A DNA stretch of 64,000 nt, from positions 1,730,206 to 1,794,205 of the forward strand of contig JAAONU010000018.1 in NCBI GenBank assembly GCA_012932295.1. The letters are read 5' to 3'. Under the pieces are notes generated by a model, which saw nothing but the letters and a program-made list of their open reading frames with translations, did not search any database and was not told the origin of the DNA. This stretch comes from Cyclina sinensis. Taxonomy: Eukaryota > Mollusca > Bivalvia > Venerida > Veneridae. The position numbers and the translations under genes were made by a program. Below are positions 1-10,446 of the stretch, piece after piece (positions within the stretch are counted from its first letter, which is position 1; the number at the start of each line of letters is the position of its first letter).

Positions 1-640
1 GTTTAAAAAGGAAACTGGTCTTATTTGGGAAAAAGTAAATCGAAAAGTGCGATAGCTGTTTTTTTTCCACACATATCCATGTTTTTACACAAAAGCTACA
101 AAGGCCGATTTCCTTATAATCCATGTTGAAGGTGCTTGCAATCTATATCTTAGCCATTTACAGTGTACACTGTTATTTAAATGTTTCTGTTAGTTTTCTC
201 TCATAAGTAAATCTGTCTGTTTTTCACTAAGAAGATACGTACAAAACTCATTCTCTCCCTTCCCTAAGAAACAGTGAAGTTGAAACAGTTCAATCGCTTC
301 AGCGACATCATCTCCATCAGGTGCCCTGAACCTAGGTATGCACTTCAATAGTAAGACATAAATATCGGTAACACCGATAGATGTTCCGCCAAAGCCGCAT
401 TGAGACGGCTAGAAAACACTGCCATGTAAAAAGTGAAAAGAAATTAAAAATGTGTCCACTGGACACAGTTATCCCCACCTTGTGCCTTTGTCAGAAAGAA
501 AAAGCACGTATCTGCAACAGCCTACAAAACTTTCATATTGCAACAAACAGCTGTGTAGGTTTCTAGGAGAACTAGATCGGTGTTCATTTGAACACTTGTG
601 TCTCCCTTGGGTACTCTGTTAGAACAACTAAAAATGTAAA
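1..640. other. No gene recognised
   Basis: Non-coding DNA downstream of the sacsin gene. Short open frames here (for example 381-566) show no family resemblance or codon structure. Possible repeat boundaries begin near 641 with AACAAGAGCC, which resembles the 5' ends of the elements described below. Confidence 0.5.
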
Positions 641-794
641 ACAAGAGCCTGCTGGAAAAGACAGCATGCTAGTCCAAGTACAACAAGACCTGTCCACAGA
701 CAGTATGCTCCACTTTTCTCAGTGCTGGATAATTAATTATAAGCCAAGTTAAACAAGCAGCCCAAGTGAAAAAAAATTGAGTGGGGGAGAGCAA

Positions 795-1165
795 GTACCT
801 AGTCATAGAGTCAAGTACTTATGTATTTAAAAAAATTGGGCCCGGGGGTTTGAGGGGGGGGGGGGGGAGTGGGATTTGGGATGGAAAGTTAAGTACCTAT
901 GCATAAAAAAAATCGGACCGGGGGGGGGGGTGTTGGGGTTGGGGGGATGGAGAGTCAAAAAATCGGACCGGGGGGACTGGTAGTGGGTGGTGCTGGGGGG
1001 AGGTTTGAGGGTGGATGGGGAGTCAAGTAACTATGTATTAAAAAAATAGGGCTTGAGGAGGGGGGGGATTGGGCTTGAGGGTGGATGTGGAGTCAAGTAC
1101 CTATGTATTAAAAAAAATCAGGCCCCGGGGGGTTATGTGGGCAGTCCCCATGCAGAGGGGAGGGG
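795..1165 (+). repeat. G-rich minisatellite
   Basis: About five degenerate copies of a unit that reads roughly AGTCAAGTACCTATGTATTA, then an A-run, then a long G-run. Copies start near 810, 886, 951 (shortened), 1020 and 1090. The plus strand carries repeated runs of five to twelve G, so G-quadruplex formation is possible. Confidence 0.7.
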
Positions 1166-1264
1166 GGCAGAGAAAGGGGGGAGTACTTACCCATCTCATG
1201 TCAGTTAATATTTTATTTCTAAGCTTGATAATATTTTATTTCTAGGCTTATAGGCGTCTAGTCT

Positions 1265-1925
1265 TTCCTATATATAAGTATAACCAAAATCAAGTGACCC
1301 CTAAGGGTGGGGCTAACTAGGACATGGGTACCAACAATCTTTGCAGGGGTCTTGCTGTTGATCAAGTATTCCAAGTTTGAATGGAATATCTTTGACACTT
1401 TTTTAGAAATGGACATTAACAAAAAGGTTAACCAAGAAATTTTAAGTTGTAAAAGGGGAATAACATTGCAAAAAATAAATTTGAGGATTATTTGCCCTTG
1501 AGAAATGGTGTTGTCTTAAGTGATAAAATTGTAAACATTACAATTGGAAAGTTTGATGAAGAAATATTAAGAAATGGCATAGTTATAGATTTTGGTATCA
1601 TCACGACCCTGTTGTCGTAAGCAATATAATTTGAAAGTTTGATGACGAAATGTTAAGAAATGGCAAAGTTATTGCCAACGTTAAGATTTCATGACAAAAT
1701 CCAAGTACAAAAAGGTGCATAACTCTGTCAAATGTGACCTTGACCTAAAGATTTTGGCATCATCCCGACCTTGTTGTCATAAGCAATACAATTTGAAAGT
1801 TTGATAAGGAATTGTTAAGAAATGGCAAAGTTATAGCCAACGTTAAGTTTTCGTGACGGACCGACGGACCTACGGACACAGTAATCCCTATGTATCGCCG
1901 TTTCTTTGAAAGGGCGACACAATAA
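1265..1925 (+). mobile_element. HINE-like repeat element, copy 1
   Basis: Degenerate core units containing 'ATTTGAAAGTTTGATGA' recur at about 1550, 1630 and 1790. They are followed by a GACGGACCGACGGAC stretch at 1855-1880 and a short 3' arm ending GGGCGACACAATAAAA near 1925. The order core, GACG-rich stretch, 3' arm puts it on the plus strand. No 5' arm was recognised, so the left edge is approximate. Confidence 0.5.
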
Positions 1926-1984
1926 AACCAGTGTTACATCTAAGGCGCGCTATTGCGTGATAATAGACCGTGCTATGTACAAAG

Positions 1985-2262
1985 TCCAATACTGGATATG
2001 TTTTTAAATATAAAACTATTAAAAGAGAGGGTATTACAAATTAATGCACAAGTCAGGTGCACAAGTTCACATTTGTATTAACATTTTTGTAAGACTGAAT
2101 GACTTGTAGTCAAAAACTTAATAAGATTTCTTTAGTAAATTTATAATATTGCAGGGATGCAAATAACATATAAACTTGCTGGATGGACGTATAGACAGTC
2201 ATAGGAGAACAGACAGGAGCAAGTTTGATTTGCCGCATGCTTTATAAGTGGGGGTATAACCG
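1985..2262 (+). mobile_element. HINE-like 3' end fragment, copy 2
   Basis: A GACGTATAGACAG / GAACAGACAGG stretch is followed by an arm ending GTGGGGGTATAAC near 2258, the same 3' signature as the other elements. The 5' part is not recognisable. Confidence 0.4.
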
Positions 2263-2274
2263 TTGAACTTAAAT

Positions 2275-2945
2275 CTAAGATTTTAAAATGCCCATTTTTA
2301 CTATTTAAAGGGCCTAACTGTAGTCATACTTGGACGACCTACAAAGAAAACCCCAGATGCACAACAACTCATCAAGATAAACATCCTTGGAATGTTTTAT
2401 AATTCCATTTCAAATACTTCAGGAGCTATGCACAACACAAACTTTAAAATGCCCAGTTTCACGGGTCATAACTGAGGTCATATTGAGACGACCTGCAAAG
2501 GAAACCCCAAGAGCACAACAACTCATCAAAGCGAACATTGACGGAAGGTTTCAGAAATCCATTTCAAATACTACTTTAACATGCCGATTTTTATTATTTC
2601 AAGGGACGTAACAATGTTCATACTTGGACGAGCTGCAAATAAAAACCCAGATACACAACAACTCATAATGGCAAATATTCATGAAAGGTTTTATGATTTC
2701 GTTTCAAACAGTCTAGGAGCTCCACGCCATACAAATTTTAAAATGCCTATTTTTACTATTTCAGTGGCCGTAATTATGGTCATACTGGGACAAGCTGCAA
2801 ACAAAATCTTAGGTTCATAAAAACTTATCGTAACAAATATTCATTTCAAGAGCTATACGCGACAAAAAAAATTTTGGACGGAGGAACGGACGCACTGCCA
2901 ACGGTACCGGCAAATCTTAGTACCCGCTGCAGGTGTAGAGGGCAC
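2275..2945 (+). mobile_element. HINE-like element with four core units, copy 3
   Basis: Four units of about 133-162 bp, each with TTTAAAATGCCCATTTTTA or a close variant, start near 2281, 2443, 2576 and 2737. They share CACAACAACTCAT and CATACTTGGACGA segments. A GGACGGAGGAACGGACGC stretch follows at about 2876-2895, then a poorly preserved 3' end. The short open frames inside are repeat artefacts. Confidence 0.5.
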
Positions 2946-2999
2946 AACAAATTGAGGTTATTGGACATATAATTTTTTTTATAGCTGACGGATATTCAT

Positions 3000-4515
3000 G
3001 CCAGCAAAATATATTGTGATCAACCATGTCCTTAGACCTCTAAATGTGACCCCGACATTTGAGCTACCGACCTGGTTCATGCGTCCAACACACCCTCTCA
3101 CTAAGGCGAAGTTATTTAGAAATCACCCCAAGGCCAAGTTACAGCCCTAGCTAGCAGAATATTTACTTAAAAATGACCTTGAACTATGATATACACACCT
3201 TGGTGGTCATTCGTTAAATAACCCTTCTCACTGAGGCAAAGATTTGTGCCAAGTAATTTTGAAATCCCTCCAACTAAGGCCATGTTACAGACCAGAAAAG
3301 TAGAACCGGACAAGCTGAATTGCAGCCAATTGTCACCTTTGACTTCTAATTGTTACCTTTGACCTACCGACCTGGTATATCTGCATGAAAAACCGTCAAA
3401 TCAGGCAAATATTTGTACCAAATTATTTTGAAATCTTACCAATAAAAGCAGATTTGTAAGTAAAGGGTGACCTTACCCTTAAGCCACCAGCGAAAAATTG
3501 TGCCAAACAAGGCCAAGTTAACGCCCGGAGAATCAGTTCTGTAGCAAATTACCACTTAGCGTGACCTTAATCTTTAAAGGGATACACAGACAAAAGAATG
3601 CCAAAAGATTAAAACTGATATTATCAAATCACGTTCAATTTGCAGAACTTCAAAGTCCCAGTATGTTTGTCCATATAAATAAAGTGAAATGCGGGCTTGA
3701 ACGTAAATATTTGAACGTTCTTTAACTGAAAGTAAAACGCGAACGGGTATTTTAAATAGGTCACGTGACAAAAACAGCCAATCTTCATTTCTCTTCGGCT
3801 GCTTTTTGACGTAGATCACGTGACAGGTACTTCAACCTTCCAATCATTCACTGCAAAATTTAGCGCGAAATCTAAATTTTCTATCTAGACCCATGTGGGT
3901 CAAGTTAGGAAACCACCCCGTTTTTCGTTAAATAGAGGAACTTTTTTGTTACTGGGACTAAACAGTGGTGGATTTATTTCGAGCACATTTATAGTATATT
4001 GATTGAAGAAACTTGAAAGAAAGCATAAAACTTTTGCCTGTATATCCCTTTAAGGTTCCGATCTGGTTCATACATGCGACAAATCATCTCGTTGAGGTAA
4101 ACATGTTAACAGTCATTTTGAAATTCCAACCACGGCTTAGTTACAGCCCACAGGAGCAGAATTATGGACTATTGCTTTCAGGTGTCACCTTGAACTTTGA
4201 GATATTGACCTGTTTCATGCATGCAATACTTCGACTTATTAAGGGAAATATTTGTGCCAAGTCTTATAAAATCCCTTTAACAAAGACTAAGTTACAGCTC
4301 GGAAGTCGTAGCCATTTCCCCCTTTGACTTCTGTGAGCTTGACCTTTAATATACCCGCCTGGTTCATGCGTGTAACACACAAACATACTGAGACAAACAT
4401 TTGTGCCAAGTAATTTTGAAATCCCTCTACCTAAGTTACGGCCTGTTACAGTAAAAGTATGTTGGAATGACAGAACAATGGAAGGACATAGCAAATAGAC
4501 AAAACAAAATGAACA
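3000..4515 (+). repeat. Core-repeat array (copy 4) interrupted by a TTAA MITE
   Basis: Units near 150 bp built on GACCTNNGACCTACCGACCTGGT, GCGTCCAACACAC, AGGCAAANNTTTGTGCCAAG and GGCCAAGTTACAGCC recur from 3040 to 3570 and resume from 4055 to 4450. The interruption at 3578-4049 is an inserted element. A weak GACAGAACAATGGAAGGACA stretch near 4470 may be the 3' end. Confidence 0.55.
3578..4049. mobile_element. MITE with TTAA target site (472 bp)
   Basis: Left end AGGGATACACAGACAAAAG; the inverted right end reads AGGGATATACAGGCAAAAG, 17 of 19 matching. Both ends abut TTAA (3574-3577 and 4050-4053), as expected for piggyBac-type integration. It interrupts the surrounding core-repeat array. No transposase is encoded. 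It contains two GTCACGTGAC-like palindromes (near 3759 and 3816). Confidence 0.7.
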
Positions 4516-4960
4516 GAGGATCTATGCTGCATAGAAATTTTTGGGAGCATTTGAGCTAGAAATAAGACAAATAAAAAAAGTGAAACGTTTATTCAACAAA
4601 CTACTAAATCTTTAAACCAGTTTAAGACAGTTTAAGAAGTTACATCAGTTGTCTAAAAAAGCTAGTAAAGATAACCGGAATAAGCTTTTACAACTATGAA
4701 ACAAACGGAACATTGAAAATCAAACAAAACTCAATAAGAGTTGTGGTAAGTCAAAATTTTCCAAATTAACAAAAGCGATGGCAATATCTTAGCTTTTCTT
4801 TGAGTAAGTTGAAGAAGATATTGCAAAAATAGGTTACTGTAATCTCTGAAATGTTTAATTAATGTTTTAAGATTGAAGAAAGGTTTCATTACTTGTTTAG
4901 TACAGATGTTTATTTGAATAAACCCCATTAACTTTTGCCTTAATGGAGTTTTTGGTTAAT
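4516..4960. other. No gene recognised
   Basis: AT-rich intergenic DNA between two repeat elements. A minus-strand open frame at 4731-4928 has no recognisable similarity. Confidence 0.5.
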
Positions 4961-4966
4961 ATAGTT

Positions 4967-5570
4967 AAACAACAGCGCCGCAAGGTGGAGCAAAATACGC
5001 CCATCAATTGAGCAATTTGTTTCAGAAACATCTATCCACCTATGAAGTTTCAAGTCAATAGCTTTGATAATGTATGAGTTATGCTACGGAAAGAAAAATA
5101 AACAAAGGGGAATAACTCAAAACTCATGAAATGCAGAGTGATGGTTCTTGTGCATTGCACTCCGACTCAATGCGATCTATCAAAATATGATGTTTCCAGT
5201 CAATAGTTTTTATAGTGTTGGAGTTATGCTCTGGACATGAAAATTAAACGAAGGGGAATAATTCCGAAATCAAGAAGTGCAGAGTGATGGTTCTTGTGCA
5301 CTGCACTTTGTCTCAATGAGATCTATCCACCCATGAAGTTTCAAGACAATAGCTTTGATAGTGTTGGAGTTATGCTCCGGACAAGAAAATTAAACAAAAT
5401 CATGGAGTGCAGAGTGATGGTCCTTGTGCACACCAGATCTATCCACCTATGAAGTTTCAAGTCAATAGCTTTGACAGTGTAGGAGTTTTGCTCAGGACAA
5501 ACATCTGGACGCCGCCCGTCCGCTATGGGTGATCCCATAATACATCCCGTCTTCGACGGGCGTATAAAAA
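4967..5570 (+). mobile_element. HINE-like element, copy 5 (complete)
   Basis: Starts AAACAACAGCGCCGC. The 5' subterminal ATACGCCC (4995-5002) is the reverse complement of GGGCGTAT at 5558-5565. Core units of roughly 115 bp carry GTTCTTGTGCACTGCAC, GATCTATCCACC and GTTGGAGTTATGCTC; three to four copies lie at 5040-5500. A GGACGCCGCCCGTCC stretch and a hairpin, CCCGTCTTCGACGGG, close the 3' end near 5570. Confidence 0.65.
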
Positions 5571-5574
5571 GGTG

Positions 5575-6850
5575 TACAACAGTAAAAACAATATAACAGT
5601 TGTTTAAAATATTAAACGGCTCATCTTTACTAAACGTGTAGTTTATCCCTAAAGTCACTTTCAATTTGTTGATCATAACATGACAAAGTTTCACATGAAA
5701 TATATGCAAAACTTCTGTCTTAATAAATAACCCTTATTAAATGAACCAAAATAATGCAACAGTAATTTAAGATATTATAGGGCACGCCTTCACAAAATGT
5801 GAAAGTTTATCCCTTGAGTTACATTCAATTCGTTTTAAGTTAATCATAACATGACAAAGTTTCACAAGAAATATATGCCAAACTTATATCTTTACAAATA
5901 ATCCTTCTAAAAAGAACTAAAATAATATAACAGTTAAATTTTATATTAGAGAGCGCGCCTTTACTAAATGTAAAGTTTATCCCTCGAGTCACTTTCAATT
6001 TGTTGATCATAATATGACAAGGTTTCACTCGAAATGTATGCAAAACTTCTGTCTTTATAATAAATCTTTATACAATGAACCAAAATAATGCAACACTTAT
6101 TTAATATATTGAAGGGTGCGCCTTTACTAAATGTAAAGTTTATCCCTTGGGTTACATTCAATTCGTTTTAAGTTTAGCATAACATGATAAAGTTTCACAA
6201 AAAATATATATATATACTAAACTTATGTCTTAATAAATAATCTTTATAAAATTTACTAAAGTATGCAACAGTTATTTAATATATTAAAGGGTGCGCCTTA
6301 ACTAAATGTAAAGTTTATCCCTTGGGTTACATTCAATTCGTTTTAAGTTTAGCATAACATGATAAAGTTTCACAAAAAATATATATATACTAAACTTATG
6401 TCTTAATAAATAATCTTTATAAAATTTACTAAAGTATGCAACAGTTATTTAATATATTAAAGGGTGCGCCTTAACTAAATGTAAAGTTTATCCCTTGGGT
6501 TACATTCAATTCGTTTTAAGTTAAGCATAACATGACAAAGTCTCACAAGAAATATATGCAAGACTTATGTCTTTACAAATAATCCTTATACAATGAACTA
6601 TAATAATATAACAATTATTTTTATATTAAAGAGCGCGCCTTTACCAAATGTAAAGTTTATCCCTCGAGTTAATTTTAATTAGTTAAAAGTGTATCAATTT
6701 ACAACAGCTTCACAAGAATTACATGCAAAACTTTGTATCTGACATACCTATGTAAAAACATGTCATGAAAATGTAACACAATAGTAAGGAGTGCCTGTTA
6801 AAAAGGAAAAGTATATCCCTTGATTTGTCATTATATACATGCACAGAATC
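5575..6850 (+). repeat. Tandem array, eight units of about 155-176 bp
   Basis: The anchor GCGCCTTTACTAAATGTAAA followed by GTTTATCCC recurs near 5622, 5784, 5952, 6116, 6292, 6466, 6635 and 6790. Each unit also carries a TTCAATTCGTTTTAAGTT-like segment and an AACATGACAAAGTTTCACA segment. The units at about 6220-6560 are nearly identical, so amplification there is recent. Apparent minus-strand open frames are translations of the repeat. Confidence 0.85.
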
Positions 6851-6854
6851 TTAC

Positions 6855-9800
6855 CCTTTATTTGACATAATGAAAGTAAAATTATCATTTGTATTGATAT
6901 CAACAAGTAAAACATATGAACTATAAATATGAAGAAAAAATGTTACAAAAATTCATGGGTGCACTTTTATAGTATAATAATGTGTACCTTTTGTTTTGAT
7001 ACAACAAATTTATTAGTTACATTTAAAAGGCCAAATTCGACATACTTCAGTTTTAGCAAGAATAAACTAGTCCATGCATTCTCAGTTAATGAAAGATTAT
7101 ATATACAGTGAAGTAAAAGATCATTACGCTATACAGAAAAAATGAACAAGTTTGCAACATCCAACAGGTGACTTAACTAAAGGTAATAACATAACAATGC
7201 AAAAATTTATACATTCAAGATAACTATATAACTGTAGATAAATAGATAACTATATCTGCAAAAATAAGTCTAAAACTACAAAACCAATTCAAGAAAGGTT
7301 CAACAAAAAAAAGCTTCATCAATTCAAGAACAAACAGACCATTCAAAACACACACAACAATTCACTTTAAATTTATAGTATTTCAAGTGAATCATGTAAA
7401 ATATACAATATAAGTACATTCATGCTTTTCTGTTACAGCAAAATCGTTTCAAAATAACATGAACATACTAAATCTGCTAAATCTACAACATTTCAAGGGA
7501 CATCATAAATCTATCAGTGTTAACTTCAAAGTACACTATCAAAACTATCATTACTTGTTCTTAGTTCAATAAAATGATTTTTTTTTAATTTTAAAATAAT
7601 ATTTTTTTTACAACCACAGCAACATTATATCGAATAAGGGGGTGGGGGAATCATGCTCACACATGAACAGAGCAGAATACATTATCTACAATACAATGCA
7701 TATATAAATGAAAAATGTTATATATAATGTTATATTATTATGTTATATAAAAGGTATTTACTAACCACTTAATTATGATAGTGCCATCTGCAAACCTCAA
7801 AACATGTAAGAATTACATGCCACTGAATGATTCTAAACTTACAAACTACTACCAACTTAAAATACCATAAAAGATAAAATTCTACATATGAAACAATGTT
7901 ATATCATAAAGACAAAATATACAAAACATTAGAAGACAACTCTGAATAATGCAAGTTCTATTAACTTTCAAAGTTCAACTGAAAGTGGCAATATCTATAA
8001 AACATTCAAGATTATAATGACATATTCAAAACCTGTAAACAACTGTATAGGTTTACATTTCATATTGTCAATAATAATAACACTGGAGTGCTTATTTCAA
8101 ATAAAACTTTCAGAGCAATAATGAAGGATACACTATCAATGAACGTGTTAATAATTTGGGGTGCAACCATTATTACAAGAAAATTTCTGTGCAGATAGCA
8201 TTATTTACATACATTATACAGGTCCATTCTCTATACAGGTAGAACATTTACTACTTTTTAAATGAATTATTTATTATAAAAGATTTTTATACAGAAATTC
8301 AAATATATGCAATTTCAAGTAACAAAAGGGCATACGTATCTTCGAAGCATATGCATTATGTCCAATTATAAGCAATTAATAATGCCAGTGTCAAACACAT
8401 CTTAGAGTTGTAAAACTGGCAAAAACACAAAAAACTGTGAACACTAGGAAATGTTCTGTCAGAATCTAACGGAAACTTTAGTATCTCAGAACGTATCCAC
8501 AAAGCATTACCACATGAACAAACTTTAACTCGCTAAATGACTATCATATCTGTATGTATAATTAAACCCATTTTCTATGATTAATGCAATAACAGTGTTG
8601 TTAATGTACAGTGCTAACGTAGCCATAGACAGAACTAGAAAGATTATCTTGAGATGTTATTTATACAATGCATATATATACAAAATACTAAATTTACAAA
8701 AAGTCATATGTCTAGCAAATAAAAAATGTGCACTACAATTGTAGATTATGATTACCATTTGTAAAGAAATCTTGCTAAATCCAGTGAACAGAAAGCAGAG
8801 AAGTACATAACAATTTTTATGAAATGAAGAAAATAAACAAGTAGATATCAATAACTCATTCTGTATATACGCAACAGACAGGTACATTAACTTTCAAACA
8901 TATATTAATCATAGTCGCACATCTAATTAATGCAACAATATTGAATGTGTTTTATTTTTCCAGAACAAGTGATTATTTCAAGCAGAATATGGTCTAAATT
9001 TACAAAATATATACAAACATATTATCATTTGTTAATACTAAAATCTCTGGAGCTTTTATGCTCAGAAAATATGTTAAAGAAACGGAAAGCCAAAATATAA
9101 CAGTATCTGTTTTGTTTAATATACAGTACAAACAGAACAAATGAGTAAGACTGATATTTACAAAATGATATACTATAAATTTATAGAAAAGATGCCAACA
9201 AACATAAGATATAACAAACCAAGGCTCAAGTCAACTCATGAGGAATACATGAGCAGCATATTTTTGAAGTATCAAATTTTCATATCTCTTTCTTAAAGGC
9301 GGTATAAACACTAATATGACATGTTAAGCAGGCAATAAAAATCTAAAAAAAATATTTTAGTAATGTAGTCTCAGAAAGTTTCTAAGAAACAAGACTTAAC
9401 AATTCTGAAAATGCACTTGGATACAGAATTGTACGATTAAAGCCAAAAACACTCTCATAAACAATATAAATATGATACTATTTACATACATTGTCATGTG
9501 AATACATTTTGTGTAAAAAAGTTCTGCGCAAACAATGCTGAATATGGGAGAGCAAAATCAAGTTTTTATGCAATAAACATTTTAAAGTATCTCTTAAAAT
9601 TAATAACAAACATCGGTCTACAGAACATGCAGACAAGAAAAAATAAAATGGGGTCCCTAAAGCATAACTTTTTACAACAATATAATAAATGAAAGTCTGA
9701 AATGATAACTGTAACACAAAATAAAAAAAAAATCTAATCACATAATATGATAAAAATAATAAATTTGTGAAACGACACAATATTTATTTCTAGAGGAAAA

Positions 9801-10278
9801 ACAGCTTATTTTCACTTTGTTTTTCCTCACTTTCTCATAATAAAAATCTAAGAATTTATAAAAAGACAAAAAAAACATTGCAAATTTACAAACTACACAT
9901 GTCAATTGCAGCAGGCTATAAAATGTTCTGTTGGCAAGACGTTAAAAATACGACAATGAAATTTGAACTGTTTTCTGCAGCCTTTTCTACCCAAGGCTTC
10001 TGATGCTTGATGTCTCTTTCTTGTCAGTGAGACAACACATAAAAAGTACATACAGCAAATGAATATAATTTCTATAATTCATAAACAAAATTTTACAAGC
10101 TCACATCCAGAAGTATAGTTATTCTAAAAACAAAACAAGGTACTACATAGCATCAATAAAATAATGTGTACAAACTGTTTCATAAACATTAAACAAATTC
10201 ATTTCACCCTTATGAAAGATGCTGTCAAACCAATATTATATACTATTTACAATATTAACACCTACACATTCAAATTTT
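6855..10278. other. AT-rich unique DNA; may include the sacsin 3' UTR
   Basis: About 3.4 kb without recognisable coding sequence and without the repeat families that fill the rest of the window. Short open frames (6929-7111, 8657-8887, 9478-9780) have no family signature. The part next to 10278 is presumably 3' UTR of the sacsin gene; its extent cannot be told from sequence alone. Confidence 0.45.
9783..9788 (-). terminator. Nearest AATAAA polyadenylation signal after the sacsin stop
   Basis: On the minus strand AATAAA occurs about 490 nt past the TAG. No earlier canonical copy was seen between 10278 and 9789. More copies occur further on (for example near 8268), so longer 3' UTR forms are possible. 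Position is the only support. Confidence 0.3.
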
Positions 10279-10446
10279 CTAGTCAATAAATTCCGAAGCC
10301 ATGTCTAGTATGCGTCGTGTAACCTGCAATGCTTTTTCAGCTTTTGTACAGTCATACATTTCAGAAGGTATCTGATGATGGCCCTCGAATGCATTAGGAT
10401 ACCGCATTCGAAAGTAGTTTCCAGTGATACTTGTAAGCTCAGTTGC
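10279..10446 (-). CDS. SACS: Sacsin exon 8: end of HEPN domain and stop
   Basis: 168 bp encoding 55 residues and a TAG stop. The acceptor reads TTTTGCAG|GCA, phase 0. The peptide starts [20 protein letters not shown] and contains the Y-F-R-M-R-Y-P motif found near the C-terminus of sacsin HEPN domains. It finishes [12 protein letters not shown]. The exon is too short to stand out as an open frame, but it continues exon 7 exactly. HEPN domains in this family mediate dimerisation and bind nucleotide-like ligands (family knowledge). The stop falls where the family normally ends, so the C-terminus looks complete. Confidence 0.93.
   Translation of the reverse strand, partial: ATELTSITGNYFRMRYPNAFEGHHQIPSEMYDCTKAEKALQVTRRILDMASEFID

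Noticed and set aside
4013..4327. 104-codon plus-strand open frame
   Set aside because: It spans the MITE edge and core-repeat units, so it is a repeat translation.
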